Positions 19,418 to 29,040 are shown, numbered from the stretch's first letter. The stretch is DNA of 33,271 nucleotides from Shimia litoralis (GCF_005518135.1 NZ_SULI01000029.1:1-33271); one strand, 5' to 3'. Translations and numbers: made by a program. The notes: generated by a model from the letters alone, not told the origin.

Positions 19418-19451
19418 GGTGTTGGCCGACGCATTGCCGTCGGCCAACACC
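19418..19451 (+). terminator. 13-bp perfect hairpin between nirS and nirE
   Basis: GGTGTTGGCCGAC (19418-19430) pairs perfectly with 19439-19451 around an 8-base loop. Only a short CCTTTC follows, not a full U-run. It is placed 5 bp after nirS and may act as a partial terminator or as a 3' stabiliser that makes nirS mRNA more abundant than the heme d1 genes. Confidence 0.75.
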
Positions 19452-19488
19452 CTTTCAATGCGCCGTCATCAGCCACAAGGAGCCAGTC

Positions 19489-20280
19489 ATGACACAGCCA
19501 GGAAAAGTCCTTTTGATCGGATCTGGACCAGGAGATCCTGAGCTGTTGACGCTTCGCGCGGTGCGCATGCTCGCAAGTGCAGATGTGGTGGTATATGACC
19601 GCTTGGTCTCTGATCCAATTTTGCAAATGGCTCCGAAATCGGCACGGATGATATCTGTCGGAAAATGCCCGAAATCCCATCCCGTACCACAAGATGAAAT
19701 CAACGAAATTCTATATGCCCAAGCCAGCGCGGGCTACACCGTTGCCCGCCTTAAGGGGGGTGACCCCTTGATATTTGGACGTGGGTCAGAAGAAGCCGGA
19801 TATTTGATGGATCGTCATATCCATGTTGAATACGCCCCCGGAATCACAGCAGCGCAAGGGGTGTCCTGTGTGACCGGCGTGCCATTGACCCATCGGGGTT
19901 TGGCCACTGGTGTCCAATACGTAACGGGGCACAGACAGTCGAACAAAGTTCTTGATTTGGATTGGAAGCGTCTTGCCGATCCCGACACAACGCTGGTTGT
20001 GTACATGGGCGTGGCCAACATCGGACAAATTGCGGTCGGATTGATGACCGAAGGTCTGTCAGATCAAACACCCGTCCTTGCTGTTGCCAACGCAACCACG
20101 AACAAGGAACGCCGCTTGGTGTCCAAGCTTGGCAGCATCGCACATGACATTCGGAGCGCTGAAATGGGCGCACCGGTGTTGTTCATCATTGGGCAGGTGG
20201 TATCGCTTTATGACGCCAAATCCACGTCTGCGATCTTGACGGATTTAGAGGCGGAGATGCCCGCCATTGCACATGCGTAG
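19489..20280 (+). CDS. nirE: Uroporphyrinogen-III C-methyltransferase NirE
   Basis: A 263-aa SUMT enzyme that makes precorrin-2, the first dedicated intermediate towards heme d1. The SAM-binding and family motifs are clear: GSGPGDPELLTLRA near the start, VVVYDRLVS, LKGGDPLIFGRG, GITAAQG and LTHRG. It has only the methyltransferase domain, unlike the CysG fusion. An AAGGAG ribosome binding site lies upstream. Confidence 0.96.
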   Translation: MTQPGKVLLIGSGPGDPELLTLRAVRMLASADVVVYDRLVSDPILQMAPKSARMISVGKCPKSHPVPQDEINEILYAQASAGYTVARLKGGDPLIFGRGSEEAGYLMDRHIHVEYAPGITAAQGVSCVTGVPLTHRGLATGVQYVTGHRQSNKVLDLDWKRLADPDTTLVVYMGVANIGQIAVGLMTEGLSDQTPVLAVANATTNKERRLVSKLGSIAHDIRSAEMGAPVLFIIGQVVSLYDAKSTSAILTDLEAEMPAIAHA

Positions 20281-20575
20281 CTTGCTTGCGCTTTGCGTTC
20301 TGGCAACGTCGGTGTGCGCTGAAGAGAATCCGGATCCAGCGGCGTTAAAACGGCTGGTTCATCAGGATTGCGGATCATGCCACGGCCTCACGCTCAAAGG
20401 CGGATTGGGTCCTGATTTACGTCCACAAGCCCTCTCACATTATGATGTTGAGGTGTTGTCAGACGTCATCTTGGACGGAATTCCCGAGACCGCAATGCCG
20501 CCGTGGCGTCCCCTGCTCACACCATCAGAAGCGGACTGGATCGCCCAATATTTGTTACAAGGTGAAACGCCATGA
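20273..20575 (+). CDS. nirC: Cytochrome c55x NirC
   Basis: A 100-aa periplasmic monoheme cytochrome c. A signal peptide (MRSLLALCVLATSVCA) is followed by a heme motif CGSCH (Cys33, Cys36, His37) and a downstream PPWRPLL methionine-region ligand segment (AMPPW). It can donate electrons to NirS or take part in heme d1 assembly. The start overlaps the end of nirE by 8 bp; a TTG two codons upstream is a less likely start. Confidence 0.92.
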   Translation: MRSLLALCVLATSVCAEENPDPAALKRLVHQDCGSCHGLTLKGGLGPDLRPQALSHYDVEVLSDVILDGIPETAMPPWRPLLTPSEADWIAQYLLQGETP

Positions 20576-21717
20576 AACTATTTCTCGCAACCGCCATTGC
20601 TGCGCTGTGTCTGGGTTCAGCTTGGGCCGAACCTACAGCGACCGGTGACCTTGGATTGGTGATCGAACGTGCCACCGGGTCGGTGTTGCTGATTGATCAA
20701 TCAGAACGGGCTGCTCTTGCGCGCATCGAAGGGCTGGGCGACCTAAGCCATGCCTCTTTGGTGTATTCGCCTGACGAGCGGTTTGCCTATGTATTTGGTC
20801 GGGACGGCGGTCTCACAAAAGTGGATATTGTGACACGGACAATTTCGAAACGCGTCATGCAGTCGGGGAATGCAATTGGCGGGGCCATTTCTGATGATGG
20901 CCAGCTCGTTGCAGTGTCTAACTACGAGCCTGGCGGAGTGCGCGTCTTTGATGCCGACACTTTGGAAATGGTTGCCGATCTTCCAACTGGATCAAAAACC
21001 ATTGGCTTGGTCGACGCACCGGGCCGGCGGTTTGTGTTCACCCTTTGGGATGCGGGGGAAACGTGGATCGCAGATTTTTCAGGCCCCTCGCCCAAAGTTA
21101 CCAAGATAAAAGACATCGGCACCAACCCCTATGATGCGCTGATTACCTCGAATGGGCGGACATATATTGCCGGCCTGTTTGGCCAAGATGGGCTTACTGC
21201 GCTTGATCTTTGGGATGAGACCCCCGTCCCCCAACACATTTTGCCGAACTATGGGCGCGGCAAACAGGAGATGCCTGTGTACAAAATGCCCCATCTTGAG
21301 GGGTGGGCATTGGCCGACGGAGAATTCGTTCTGCCTGCAGTCGGACACCACGAAGTTCTGTGGGTCGACGCCGCTGACCTGAATGAAACAGGCCGCACCC
21401 AAACACATGGCCAACCCGTGTTCGCAATGGCACGCCCAGATGGGCGGCATGTTTGGGTCAACTTTGCACATCCCTTGAATGACACGATCCAAGTCATCGA
21501 CACCCAGAGCAAAGAGATCATACACGAACTCAAGCCCGGACCAGCGGTTCTGCACATGGAATTTACACCACGCGGACATCAAGTTTGGGTCTCTGTGCGC
21601 GATTTAGACAAGGTCATCGTTTATGATACGCGCACCTTTGAAAAAATTGGGGAAATAGACGCGGCAAGCCCCTCTGGCATTTTCTTTACCGCCCGCGCTC
21701 ATAAAACTGGACTTTAG
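20572..21717 (+). CDS. nirF: NirF, heme d1 biosynthesis dehydrogenase-like protein
   Basis: A 381-aa beta-propeller protein similar to the d1 domain of NirS, with an N-terminal signal peptide (to about residue 19). It acts late in heme d1 synthesis. Segments such as SPDERFAYVFGRDG, ISDDGQLVAVSNYEPGGV and RPDGRHVWVNFAHPLND are typical. It overlaps nirC by 4 bp. Confidence 0.95.
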   Translation: MKLFLATAIAALCLGSAWAEPTATGDLGLVIERATGSVLLIDQSERAALARIEGLGDLSHASLVYSPDERFAYVFGRDGGLTKVDIVTRTISKRVMQSGNAIGGAISDDGQLVAVSNYEPGGVRVFDADTLEMVADLPTGSKTIGLVDAPGRRFVFTLWDAGETWIADFSGPSPKVTKIKDIGTNPYDALITSNGRTYIAGLFGQDGLTALDLWDETPVPQHILPNYGRGKQEMPVYKMPHLEGWALADGEFVLPAVGHHEVLWVDAADLNETGRTQTHGQPVFAMARPDGRHVWVNFAHPLNDTIQVIDTQSKEIIHELKPGPAVLHMEFTPRGHQVWVSVRDLDKVIVYDTRTFEKIGEIDAASPSGIFFTARAHKTGL

Positions 21718-21720
21718 ACG

Positions 21721-22719
21721 ATGGAAACACGCATGGATCCCATCGACTATCGCCTCTTGGATGACTGGCAACGCAAATTTCCAATAGTATCTGCGCCGTT
21801 TGCCAAACTCGCAGATACGTTGGAGGTGGATGAAACAGAGGTGTTGAAACGACTCTCGCTCCTTTGCTCAGCAGGAAGAATTAGCCGCATCGGCGCGACA
21901 TGCGCCCCCAATACGGTGTCCGCCAGCACCTTGGCGGCCATTTCCGCGACCCCAAACGAAATAGAGAGAGTGGCAGCTGTGATTGGCGCCGAACCAGGTG
22001 TGAATCACTCTTATCTCCGCGAGGATACATGGAACCTGTGGTTTGTCGTGACCGGGCCTGATCGCGAGCATGTAAATGCCACCTTGGCGCGCATAGAAGG
22101 CATCTCGGGTCACAAGGTGTTGGATCTAAGGCTTGTACGACCGTTCAACGTTGATCTTGGTTTCCGGTTGCGTACGCAAGATCGCACAACCATGCCGTTG
22201 ACCAAGCGCACCGTGGATATGGATTGTATGCAAGATGGCGACAAAGACATTCTACAATGCTTGACGCGGGGGCTGCCGATGGTTTCAAGACCTTTTGCAG
22301 CAATTGCCGCACAAATGGGCCGGGCAGAACAAGACATCCTAGGTCGCGTTTCGTCTTTGGTACATGCCAACGTGATTTCACGCTTTGGCATCATCCTGCA
22401 CCACCGCGCGCTTGGTTGGAATGCAAACGCGATGGTGGTTTGGGACATTTCAAGCGACGCGATTGATATAGCAGGCCCAGCATTGGCGGCCGTACCCGGA
22501 ATCACGCTGTGTTACGAGCGCACGCCCGTTCAAGATGTCTGGCCCTATCGCCTGTATTCAATGATTCATGCGCGAGATCGCGCAGAAGCGCACGAGATCC
22601 TGTCGCGTGCGACCGCCCTGCCCTGTTTGCAATCAATCGCACACAAGGTCTTGTTTTCCACCCATTGCTTCAAGCAACGCGGGGCCATGATCACACGCCA
22701 GATCGGAGATGCGGCATGA
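21721..22719 (+). CDS. nirDL: NirDL, fused siroheme decarboxylase subunits
   Basis: A 332-aa protein made of two tandem Lrp/AsnC-like units (about 1-160 and 165-332), each with a winged helix at the start (FAKLADTLEVDETEVLKRL; FAAIAAQMGRAEQDILGRV) and a sensor-like ferredoxin fold. In many bacteria nirD and nirL are separate; here they are one polypeptide, as in Paracoccus. With NirG and NirH it decarboxylates siroheme to didecarboxysiroheme. ATG 21733 is a second possible start. The stop overlaps nirG. Confidence 0.93.
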   Translation: METRMDPIDYRLLDDWQRKFPIVSAPFAKLADTLEVDETEVLKRLSLLCSAGRISRIGATCAPNTVSASTLAAISATPNEIERVAAVIGAEPGVNHSYLREDTWNLWFVVTGPDREHVNATLARIEGISGHKVLDLRLVRPFNVDLGFRLRTQDRTTMPLTKRTVDMDCMQDGDKDILQCLTRGLPMVSRPFAAIAAQMGRAEQDILGRVSSLVHANVISRFGIILHHRALGWNANAMVVWDISSDAIDIAGPALAAVPGITLCYERTPVQDVWPYRLYSMIHARDRAEAHEILSRATALPCLQSIAHKVLFSTHCFKQRGAMITRQIGDAA

Positions 22720-23171
22720 CACATATATTGGATCAGACAGACCGCGATCTATTGAACCGGCTGCAAGATGATCTGCCGCTAAGCCATCGGCCTTTTGCTG
22801 ATCTAGCGCTCGAAATCGGCCTGACTGAAAACGATGTCCTTTCCCGCATTGAGCGGCTGAAATCTCAGGGATTCATCACACGGTTCGGGCCGTTTTTTGA
22901 TGCTGCGGCCATGGGGGGCGCGTTTTGCCTGTGTGCTATGGCCGTTCCAAGCGCAGAATTTGAAACTGTCCTGACCAAAGTCAATGCCCACGACGAGGTG
23001 GCGCATAATTATGAACGCACCCACCAGCTAAATATGTGGTTCGTTCTGGCGACAGAAACCCCAGAAGGCATCACCGCAACAGCTGACACAATTGAACAGG
23101 AAACAGGGCTGATCGTGCACCGTTTCCCAAAATTACAGGAATTCTTTATCGGATTTCGAGTGACCGCATGA
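22716..23171 (+). CDS. nirG: NirG, siroheme decarboxylase subunit
   Basis: A 151-aa single-unit Lrp/AsnC-like protein, with a winged helix near residues 22-50 (FADLALEIGLTENDVLSRI) and the segment VAHNYERTHQLNMWFVLA that is typical of siroheme decarboxylases. Start and stop overlap nirDL and nirH by 4 bp each. The assignment as G rather than another paralogue rests on gene order. Confidence 0.9.
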   Translation: MTHILDQTDRDLLNRLQDDLPLSHRPFADLALEIGLTENDVLSRIERLKSQGFITRFGPFFDAAAMGGAFCLCAMAVPSAEFETVLTKVNAHDEVAHNYERTHQLNMWFVLATETPEGITATADTIEQETGLIVHRFPKLQEFFIGFRVTA

Positions 23172-23653
23172 CACAGACCATAGACGACAGAGACATCATC
23201 AAAGCGTTACAAGGTGGTTTGCCAATCACAAAAACCCCCTATGTCGAAATTGCTGACGCGCTTGGTCTGTCCGAGACGGACCTTGTTTCCCGTCTTGAGG
23301 TTTTGAAGTCAACCGGGGTGATCCGGCGGATCGCAGCCGCGCCAAACCATTACAAATTGGGCATGAACGCCAATGGCATGACGGTTTGGGATGTCCAAGA
23401 TGACCTTGTCGCGGCGTTGGGCGCAAAGGTCGGCGCACTATCTTTTGTAACCCATTGTTATGAAAGACCGCGCGCCTTACCTGATTGGCCCTACAATTTG
23501 TTCGCAATGGTTCACGGAACAAGCCGCGAAGAAGTCGAAGAAAAGCGGCTAGAAATCAAAACCCTGTTGGGATCGGTCTGCCGCGCGAGTGACACACTCT
23601 ATTCAACCCGAATTCTGAAGAAAACGGGGCTTCGGCTTCGAAGCAGGGAATAG
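23168..23653 (+). CDS. nirH: NirH, siroheme decarboxylase subunit
   Basis: A 161-aa Lrp/AsnC-like protein with a winged helix ([19 protein letters not shown]), [20 protein letters not shown] and [23 protein letters not shown], the latter shared with the second half of NirDL. It completes the siroheme decarboxylase set. It overlaps nirG by 4 bp and is 4 bp from nirJ. Confidence 0.91.
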   Translation: MTQTIDDRDIIKALQGGLPITKTPYVEIADALGLSETDLVSRLEVLKSTGVIRRIAAAPNHYKLGMNANGMTVWDVQDDLVAALGAKVGALSFVTHCYERPRALPDWPYNLFAMVHGTSREEVEEKRLEIKTLLGSVCRASDTLYSTRILKKTGLRLRSRE

Positions 23654-23657
23654 CACT

Positions 23658-24872
23658 ATGTTTCGCCTGACCGAATATATGCACCAATTGATCACCCCTA
23701 CTCCGGTACGTGCTCGGCGTGGGTCGGGCCCTGTGAAACCTGTCGTAATTTGGAATCTGACGCGGCGGTGCAATCTTAAGTGTCGCCACTGTTATACCGT
23801 ATCTGCCGATGTGGATTTCCCCGGCGAGCTTAGCCATGAACAGGCGCTCTCAACCCTGGACGATCTAGGGGCGTTTCGCGTGCCTGCTCTTATTTTATCG
23901 GGTGGAGAGCCACTAGACCGTCCTGACCTGTTCGAAATCGCCAAATGTGCACGAAAAATGGTCCGCATGCTCGCGCTCTCTACAAACGGCACCAAAATAC
24001 ATGGAGAAACTGCCGACAAAGTTGCCGAAATCGGATTTGACTATGTCGGAATTTCGATTGACGGCATCGGTGCCACAAACGATTGGTTCCGCGGTGTCGA
24101 TGGCGCCTTTGCCGATGCGCTGCGCGGCGTTCGCGCCTGTAAAGAACGCGGGATCAAAGTCGGTTTACGGTTTTGCCTGACGGAAGGAAACCATCAACAT
24201 TTACCCGACCTGCTTCAGCTTTGCGAAGATGAAGGCGTCGACAAATTCTACCTTTCGCACCTTGTTTATGCGGGCCGCGGCGACAAGAATCGCGGCGAAG
24301 ACGCAGCGCATAAACGCACACGGCGGGGTCTTGATCTGTTGATAGAGCGCGCATGGTCCGATGTCAGCGCCGGTCGGCATTTGGATATCGTGACCGGAAA
24401 TAACGACGCCGATGCCGGATACTTCCTGCGCTGGATTCGCGAGAACTTTGACGCCGAGAAAGAGGCACATGTCCGCGCGCACCTATCTGCGTGGGGGGGG
24501 AATTCTTCTGGTTTGGGCGTGGCCAACATCGATAACCTTGGCCGCGTTCATCCGGATACCTATTGGTCTGATTATACAATCGGCAATGTCAAACAGACGC
24601 CATTTTCAACCCTTTGGAGTGGTGAGGACCCGATGCTTTCGACACTGCGCATGCGCCCGCGCCCCTTAAAAGGCCGCTGTGGGGCATGTGCCCTGCAAGA
24701 TGTATGTGGGGGAAACACACGCATTCGCGCCCTTCAGTTGACGGGCGATCCTTGGGCAGAAGACCCCGCATGTTATTTGACAGACGCAGAAATTGGTGTG
24801 GAAACATCTGATCGCCTTGAGGTCACGCCATTCAGAGGCAAAAGCCATGATCCAGCACACAAGTTTTTCTAG
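23658..24872 (+). CDS. nirJ: NirJ, radical SAM enzyme of heme d1 synthesis
   Basis: A 404-aa radical SAM protein that removes propionate side chains to install the d1 oxo groups. The [4Fe-4S]-SAM motif CNLKCRHC is at Cys38, Cys42 and Cys45, and the SAM glycine motif is LSGGEPL. A C-terminal SPASM-like cysteine group ([12 protein letters not shown] and a following Cys in PACYL) would bind a second cluster. Confidence 0.96.
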   Translation: MFRLTEYMHQLITPTPVRARRGSGPVKPVVIWNLTRRCNLKCRHCYTVSADVDFPGELSHEQALSTLDDLGAFRVPALILSGGEPLDRPDLFEIAKCARKMVRMLALSTNGTKIHGETADKVAEIGFDYVGISIDGIGATNDWFRGVDGAFADALRGVRACKERGIKVGLRFCLTEGNHQHLPDLLQLCEDEGVDKFYLSHLVYAGRGDKNRGEDAAHKRTRRGLDLLIERAWSDVSAGRHLDIVTGNNDADAGYFLRWIRENFDAEKEAHVRAHLSAWGGNSSGLGVANIDNLGRVHPDTYWSDYTIGNVKQTPFSTLWSGEDPMLSTLRMRPRPLKGRCGACALQDVCGGNTRIRALQLTGDPWAEDPACYLTDAEIGVETSDRLEVTPFRGKSHDPAHKFF

Positions 24873-26463
24873 AATGCGTGACCGCGACCCTGACGCGATC
24901 CCTGTCGTTGCACACCACGCGATCGGCGCAATATGCGCTTTGATGCTCTTTGTCATTGCGCCTGTGGTCCACGCAGATACCGCATCGAACTATTCAGAGC
25001 ACTGTGCCTCTTGCCATGGCCAAGATCGCTTAGGAGGTCTTGGGCCCGCATTGATCCCTGAAACACTTAAGCGAATGCGTGGACCAAAAGTTGCAGACGT
25101 CATTCGCGTCGGGCGCACGTCAACCCAAATGCCTGCGTTTGAAACCACGCTGGACAGCGCTGAAATCGAGGCGCTTTCCCAATATCTGAAACAGCCCTTG
25201 GAAAGCCTGCCCCCATGGGGCGAGACCGAGATTATGCAAAGTCGCACATTGGATGCTGACTATGCGCCCGCCAATGCGCCGGTTTGGTCTGCGGACCCAA
25301 TGAACATTACCTTGGTCGTCGAAACAGGCGACCATCACGTCAGTGTTCTAGACGGCGATACGTTTGATGTTCTCGACCGGTTCGAGACCCCATTCGCTGT
25401 GCACGGAGGACCCAAATTTACACCCGACGGGCGGTTTGTGTTCATCATGTCGCGTGACGGTTGGGTCCAAAAATATGACCTGTGGACGCTCAAACAGGTT
25501 GGGCGCATTCGTGCGGGGCTCAATAGCCGGAACATTGCCATGAGCCATGATGGAAAATGGGTCGCTGTGGCCAACTATTTGCCGATGACTTTGACAATTT
25601 TGGCGACAGATGACCTACGCGTTGCACGCGTTATGGAGATCGAGGCCAAGGACGGAACCAAGTCACGTGTCTCTGCTGTTTATCAGGCTCCTCAACGTCA
25701 GAGCTTCATTCTTGCGCTGAAAGACGCCCCCGAAATTTGGGAAGTCGCAACAGATCCAAACGCCGCCCCTGTTTATGAGGGGTTTGTGCATACTCAGAGA
25801 AAAGGAATGATTGAAGCCATCCCCAGTAGCCAAGGTCTGTTTGCGCGCCGTCGCATTGAGATCAGCGAACCGTTAGATGACTTTTTCTTTTCCGATGATT
25901 ATCGAAATTTGATCGGTGCCGCGCGTGATGGTGTGCGGGGTGTTGTTGTGAATCTGAATGTGGGTCGCGAAATTGCCGAGCTGCCCCTTGAGGGAATGCC
26001 CCACTTGGGGTCAGGTATCAGTTGGGATCGCAACGGATCTCGTGTCATGGCCACGCCGCATCTCAAGGAAGGCAAGCTGTCAATTATTGATACGAAAAGC
26101 TGGTCAACGATCCATACCATCAAGACAGACGGTCCCGGCTTTTTCTTACGAAGCCATGAAAACACACCGTATTTTTGGGCCGATGTATTCTTTGGGCCAA
26201 ACAAGGATGTGATGCATGTCATTGATAAGCAAAGTCTTGAAATCATACGGACGTTGCGCCCCCTGCCAAACGCGACTGTTGCCCATGTCGAATTTACGAA
26301 AGACGGGCGCTTTGCTCTGGTTTCTGTCTGGGAAGATGACGGAGCAGTGATCGTCTATGACGCGACAACACTGGAAGAAATACGACGCCTACCAATGCGG
26401 AAACCCTCGGGGAAATACAATGTCTGGAACAAGATCACGTTTTCTGAAGGTACCAGCCACTGA
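24847..26463 (+). CDS. nirN: NirN, c-type cytochrome dehydrogenase finishing heme d1
   Basis: A 538-aa periplasmic protein that looks like NirS: a membrane-spanning signal, a small cytochrome c domain with CASCH (Cys53, Cys56, His57) and a d1-type propeller. It introduces the acrylate double bond of heme d1 and hands it to NirS. ATG 24847 has AGAGG 8 nt upstream and overlaps nirJ by 26 bp; ATG 24874 just after nirJ is the alternative. The ending [11 protein letters not shown] matches the NirS/NirN type. Confidence 0.93.
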   Translation: MIQHTSFSRMRDRDPDAIPVVAHHAIGAICALMLFVIAPVVHADTASNYSEHCASCHGQDRLGGLGPALIPETLKRMRGPKVADVIRVGRTSTQMPAFETTLDSAEIEALSQYLKQPLESLPPWGETEIMQSRTLDADYAPANAPVWSADPMNITLVVETGDHHVSVLDGDTFDVLDRFETPFAVHGGPKFTPDGRFVFIMSRDGWVQKYDLWTLKQVGRIRAGLNSRNIAMSHDGKWVAVANYLPMTLTILATDDLRVARVMEIEAKDGTKSRVSAVYQAPQRQSFILALKDAPEIWEVATDPNAAPVYEGFVHTQRKGMIEAIPSSQGLFARRRIEISEPLDDFFFSDDYRNLIGAARDGVRGVVVNLNVGREIAELPLEGMPHLGSGISWDRNGSRVMATPHLKEGKLSIIDTKSWSTIHTIKTDGPGFFLRSHENTPYFWADVFFGPNKDVMHVIDKQSLEIIRTLRPLPNATVAHVEFTKDGRFALVSVWEDDGAVIVYDATTLEEIRRLPMRKPSGKYNVWNKITFSEGTSH

Positions 26464-27163
26464 AGTGCTTGTAGTTGCACATGGCCAACCTTCGAAACCC
26501 GCCCCATCAGAGCAGGCATTGTCCGCGCTGCGCGCATTGCTCGCCGCACAACTTCCAGATTGGAAGGTTCTTTCAGCCACCTTAGCGTCTCCAAACAGTT
26601 TGGAGTGCGCAATGGATAAGCTAAGCGACGGTGCCTTTGTCTATCCATTTTTTATGGCCGATGGGTGGTTTGTGCGTCAAGCTCTGCCAGAGCGCCTGAA
26701 GGATCGCAATTTTGAGGTTTTACCGCCTCTAGGGTTAGAGACCGCATTGCCAAACCTTGCCGCCCAAATGGTTGCTGACCACGTTATTCAACTCGGTTGG
26801 CCAATCAAATCCACCCAAGTTTGCCTTGCAGCCCACGGTTCGGCACGCAGCAACATGGCAGCCAACGCAGCGATATCTTTTGCGAAGCGGCTGGAACGTC
26901 TGCTACCATTTGGCAAAAAAGAAACTGGGTTTATTGAGCAGGCACCTTTTGTAGAGGATATGTTAAGACATAGCGCCAATCACACCCTATGCGTTCCATT
27001 CTTGGCCTGCGATGGTGACCATTTCCGGATTGACGTCGCCGGCGCCGTTGGGGCAAGCGGATATTTGGGAGAAATGTTACCCGTATTTGGCCACTATTCT
27101 GGATTGCCTGAAATGATTGCCGAAAGCCTCAAGCTCAAATCATGGGAAAGGATCGCCGCATGA
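26420..27163 (+). CDS. CbiX-like sirohydrochlorin chelatase
   Basis: A 247-aa protein with two half-domains of the CbiX/SirB chelatase type. Each half begins with an active-site histidine motif: VVAHGQPS (His21) and LAAHGSARS (His139). It probably inserts iron into sirohydrochlorin to give siroheme, the substrate of NirDLGH; this closes the gap between NirE and the decarboxylase. It overlaps nirN by 44 bp and the next gene by 4 bp, so it belongs to the operon. The exact start is uncertain because of the long overlap. Confidence 0.82.
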   Translation: MSGTRSRFLKVPATEVLVVAHGQPSKPAPSEQALSALRALLAAQLPDWKVLSATLASPNSLECAMDKLSDGAFVYPFFMADGWFVRQALPERLKDRNFEVLPPLGLETALPNLAAQMVADHVIQLGWPIKSTQVCLAAHGSARSNMAANAAISFAKRLERLLPFGKKETGFIEQAPFVEDMLRHSANHTLCVPFLACDGDHFRIDVAGAVGASGYLGEMLPVFGHYSGLPEMIAESLKLKSWERIAA

Positions 27164-27396
27164 AGGATGCTCTTCAGGGTCGTTGGTCAATCCGCAAGCT
27201 GGCTGTTTTGCTGTACCCATTTGCGATGGCCACAGTTGCGATCAATCTGTTTTTGCTTGGGTTGATTGCGCATTCTGTGGATTTGCCTTCGATCCCGCCG
27301 CTTACCGCGCTGTGGCTCAGCATCCCGCTTGGCGTTCCCGCTGCTTGGCTCGCTGGGCGATGGGTTCGGAGCTTGATGGACGAAGCAGACGGATAA
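27160..27396 (+). CDS. NnrT-like small two-helix membrane protein
   Basis: A 78-aa protein, with predicted helices at about 18-41 and 46-67 and the ends in the cytoplasm by the charge pattern (RWSIRK before, RWVRSLMDEADG after). The overall pattern (LAVLLYPFAMATVAINLFLLGL) recalls the small NnrT proteins linked with nitrite reductase genes in Rhodobacter. It overlaps the chelatase gene as ATGA and closes the nir operon. Its molecular role is not known to me. Confidence 0.65.
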   Translation: MKDALQGRWSIRKLAVLLYPFAMATVAINLFLLGLIAHSVDLPSIPPLTALWLSIPLGVPAAWLAGRWVRSLMDEADG

Positions 27397-27408
27397 TTCC
27401 GCGCGCTG

Positions 27409-27422
27409 TTGACTATGGTCAA
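27409..27422 (+). promoter_or_regulatory. Perfect NNR-type operator after the nir operon
   Basis: TTGAC-TATG-GTCAA is a perfect dyad of the NNR/FNR class and the best in the window. It begins 12 bp after the nnrT-like stop. Class II spacing predicts a -10 at 27445-27450 (TACATG; TATCTT follows at once) and a start near 27457. A perfect 12-bp palindrome GATACATGTATC (27443-27454) covers this -10 region. Confidence 0.75.
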
Positions 27423-27456
27423 GTGCCACCCCGGATCCAAACGATACATGTATCTT

Positions 27457-27572
27457 ATTGGCAATTCGCCACTCACGGTTTGCAAATTGCGTCCCAAACC
27501 TTTGCAAGAATTGCTTATCAGTGTGGGGAAGAGGTTCTGGGTTCGCTCATCACCTTCCCCACACGCTTTTTT
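27457..27572 (+). ncRNA. Candidate NNR-controlled small RNA (about 115 nt)
   Basis: Between the operator-defined start near 27457 and the terminator ending at 27572 there is room for a transcript of about 115 nt. No ORF with start codon and ribosome binding site is seen in it: the only open frame of note runs from the operator itself to 27584 and has no usable start after the promoter. The layout is that of an sRNA gene such as enterobacterial FnrS (similar in principle only). It might instead be the leftover promoter of a deleted gene. Confidence 0.4.
27521..27572 (+). terminator. Intrinsic terminator after nir operon / candidate sRNA
   Basis: GTGTGGGGAAG (27521-27531) pairs with CTTCCCCACAC (27554-27564), 11 perfect pairs with a 22-base loop, followed directly by GCTTTTTT. 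This is the clearest intrinsic terminator in the window. It ends whatever enters from nirN-nnrT or from the operator at 27409. Confidence 0.8.
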
Positions 27573-27661
27573 CCAAGTGTATAAGATGAATCCTATTGAT
27601 GGGTGCTTGCCTTTTCCCATGGCGTGCTTAGGTTCCGCCCAATAGATTTGAACTGGAGAGA

Positions 27662-28975
27662 ATGATGACTGACTTGACCCCAAGAGAGATTGTCTCGGAA
27701 CTGGATCGTTTCATCATTGGCCAGAACGATGCAAAACGTGCTGTCGCGGTTGCGTTGCGGAACCGTTGGCGCCGCAAGCAGCTTGCTGATGACTTGCGTG
27801 AAGAAGTTTACCCGAAAAATATCCTGATGATTGGACCGACAGGTGTTGGGAAAACAGAGATAAGCCGCCGGCTCGCCAAGCTGGCCAAAGCGCCGTTCAT
27901 AAAAGTCGAGGCCACCAAGTTTACCGAAGTCGGGTATGTAGGGCGCGACGTAGAACAGATCGTGCGGGATCTCGTCGATAGCGCTATTGCGTTAACGCGC
28001 GACTCTATGCGCGAAGACGTTAAGGCCAAAGCCTTTGCTGCTGCGCAAGATCGGGTCATCACTGCGATTGCCGGAGAAGATGCGCGCGAGGCAACGCGCG
28101 AAATGTTTCGCAAAAAGCTCAAGTCAGGTGAGCTTGACGATACCGTCATTGAACTAGAGCTGTCTGATTCATCCAATCCAGTTGGCGGAATGTTCGACAT
28201 CCCCGGACAACCTGGAAACCAGATGGGCATGATGAACTTGGGCGATATGTTTGGCAAAGCGTTCGGCGGAAGAACGGTCAAAAAGCGTATGACGGTTGCT
28301 GAAAGCTATGAAACTCTGATTGGAGAAGAGGCTGACAAGCTCTTGGATGATGAAACCGTGACACGTGCTGCTCTCACCTCGGTTGAACAAAACGGCATCG
28401 TGTTTCTAGACGAAATCGACAAGGTTTGTGCACGCGCTGAGGCCCGCGGCGGTGATGTAAGTCGCGAAGGCGTTCAGCGAGATTTGCTTCCTTTGATCGA
28501 GGGAACCATCGTCAGCACTAAACATGGGCCCGTCAAAACCGACCATATTCTATTCATCGCATCTGGCGCGTTCCATATCGCAAAACCTTCCGATCTATTA
28601 CCAGAGCTGCAAGGACGCCTGCCTATTCGCGTAGAGCTGCGCGCACTGACCGAAGAAGATTTTGTACGCATTTTGACAGAGACCGATAACGCGCTGACGC
28701 TGCAATACACGGCACTTATGGCAACCGAAGAGGTCAAGATCACCTTTACACAAGACGGCATCAAAGCCCTCGCCAAGATCGCAGCCGATGTGAACCAAAG
28801 CGTTGAAAACATTGGTGCACGCCGTCTTTACACTGTGATGGAACGCGTCTTCGAAGAGCTCAGCTTTAATGCACCAGATCGTTCAGGAGAGGGCATCACC
28901 GTAGATGCGGATTTCGTCGATGCCAACCTTGGAGAGCTGGCAAAATCAACCGATCTAAGCCGGTACGTGCTGTAA
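27662..28975 (+). CDS. hslU: HslU, ATPase subunit of the HslUV protease
   Basis: A 437-aa AAA+ unfoldase. Walker A is GPTGVGKT (58-65), Walker B is IVFLDEIDK, the pore motif GYVGRD is present, the intermediate domain lies between them, and the C-terminus ends in the expected LSRYVL for docking on HslV. A GGAG ribosome binding site precedes the double Met start. hslV, usually close by, is not next to it in this window. Confidence 0.97.
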   Translation: MMTDLTPREIVSELDRFIIGQNDAKRAVAVALRNRWRRKQLADDLREEVYPKNILMIGPTGVGKTEISRRLAKLAKAPFIKVEATKFTEVGYVGRDVEQIVRDLVDSAIALTRDSMREDVKAKAFAAAQDRVITAIAGEDAREATREMFRKKLKSGELDDTVIELELSDSSNPVGGMFDIPGQPGNQMGMMNLGDMFGKAFGGRTVKKRMTVAESYETLIGEEADKLLDDETVTRAALTSVEQNGIVFLDEIDKVCARAEARGGDVSREGVQRDLLPLIEGTIVSTKHGPVKTDHILFIASGAFHIAKPSDLLPELQGRLPIRVELRALTEEDFVRILTETDNALTLQYTALMATEEVKITFTQDGIKALAKIAADVNQSVENIGARRLYTVMERVFEELSFNAPDRSGEGITVDADFVDANLGELAKSTDLSRYVL

Positions 28976-28985
28976 TTCTTTGCTA

Positions 28986-29007
28986 GCCCAAGACACAAGT
29001 CTTGGGC
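28986..29007 (+). terminator. Hairpin after hslU
   Basis: GCCCAAGAC (28986-28994) and GTCTTGGGC (28999-29007) pair perfectly with a four-base loop ACAA. It lies 10 bp after the hslU stop. The following bases have no immediate U-run; a short TTTTT comes about 15 bases later. Confidence 0.6.
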
Positions 29008-29040
29008 ATAGTCCCCTAGATATTTTTGTTAGGGATTGTT

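Noticed and set aside
27409-27645. Short ORFs in the spacer before hslU (78 codons from TTG 27409, and a frame ending at 27584)
   Set aside because: The first begins within the operator and the second has no usable start after the predicted promoter; both cross the terminator hairpin. A relic of a lost gene cannot be excluded.
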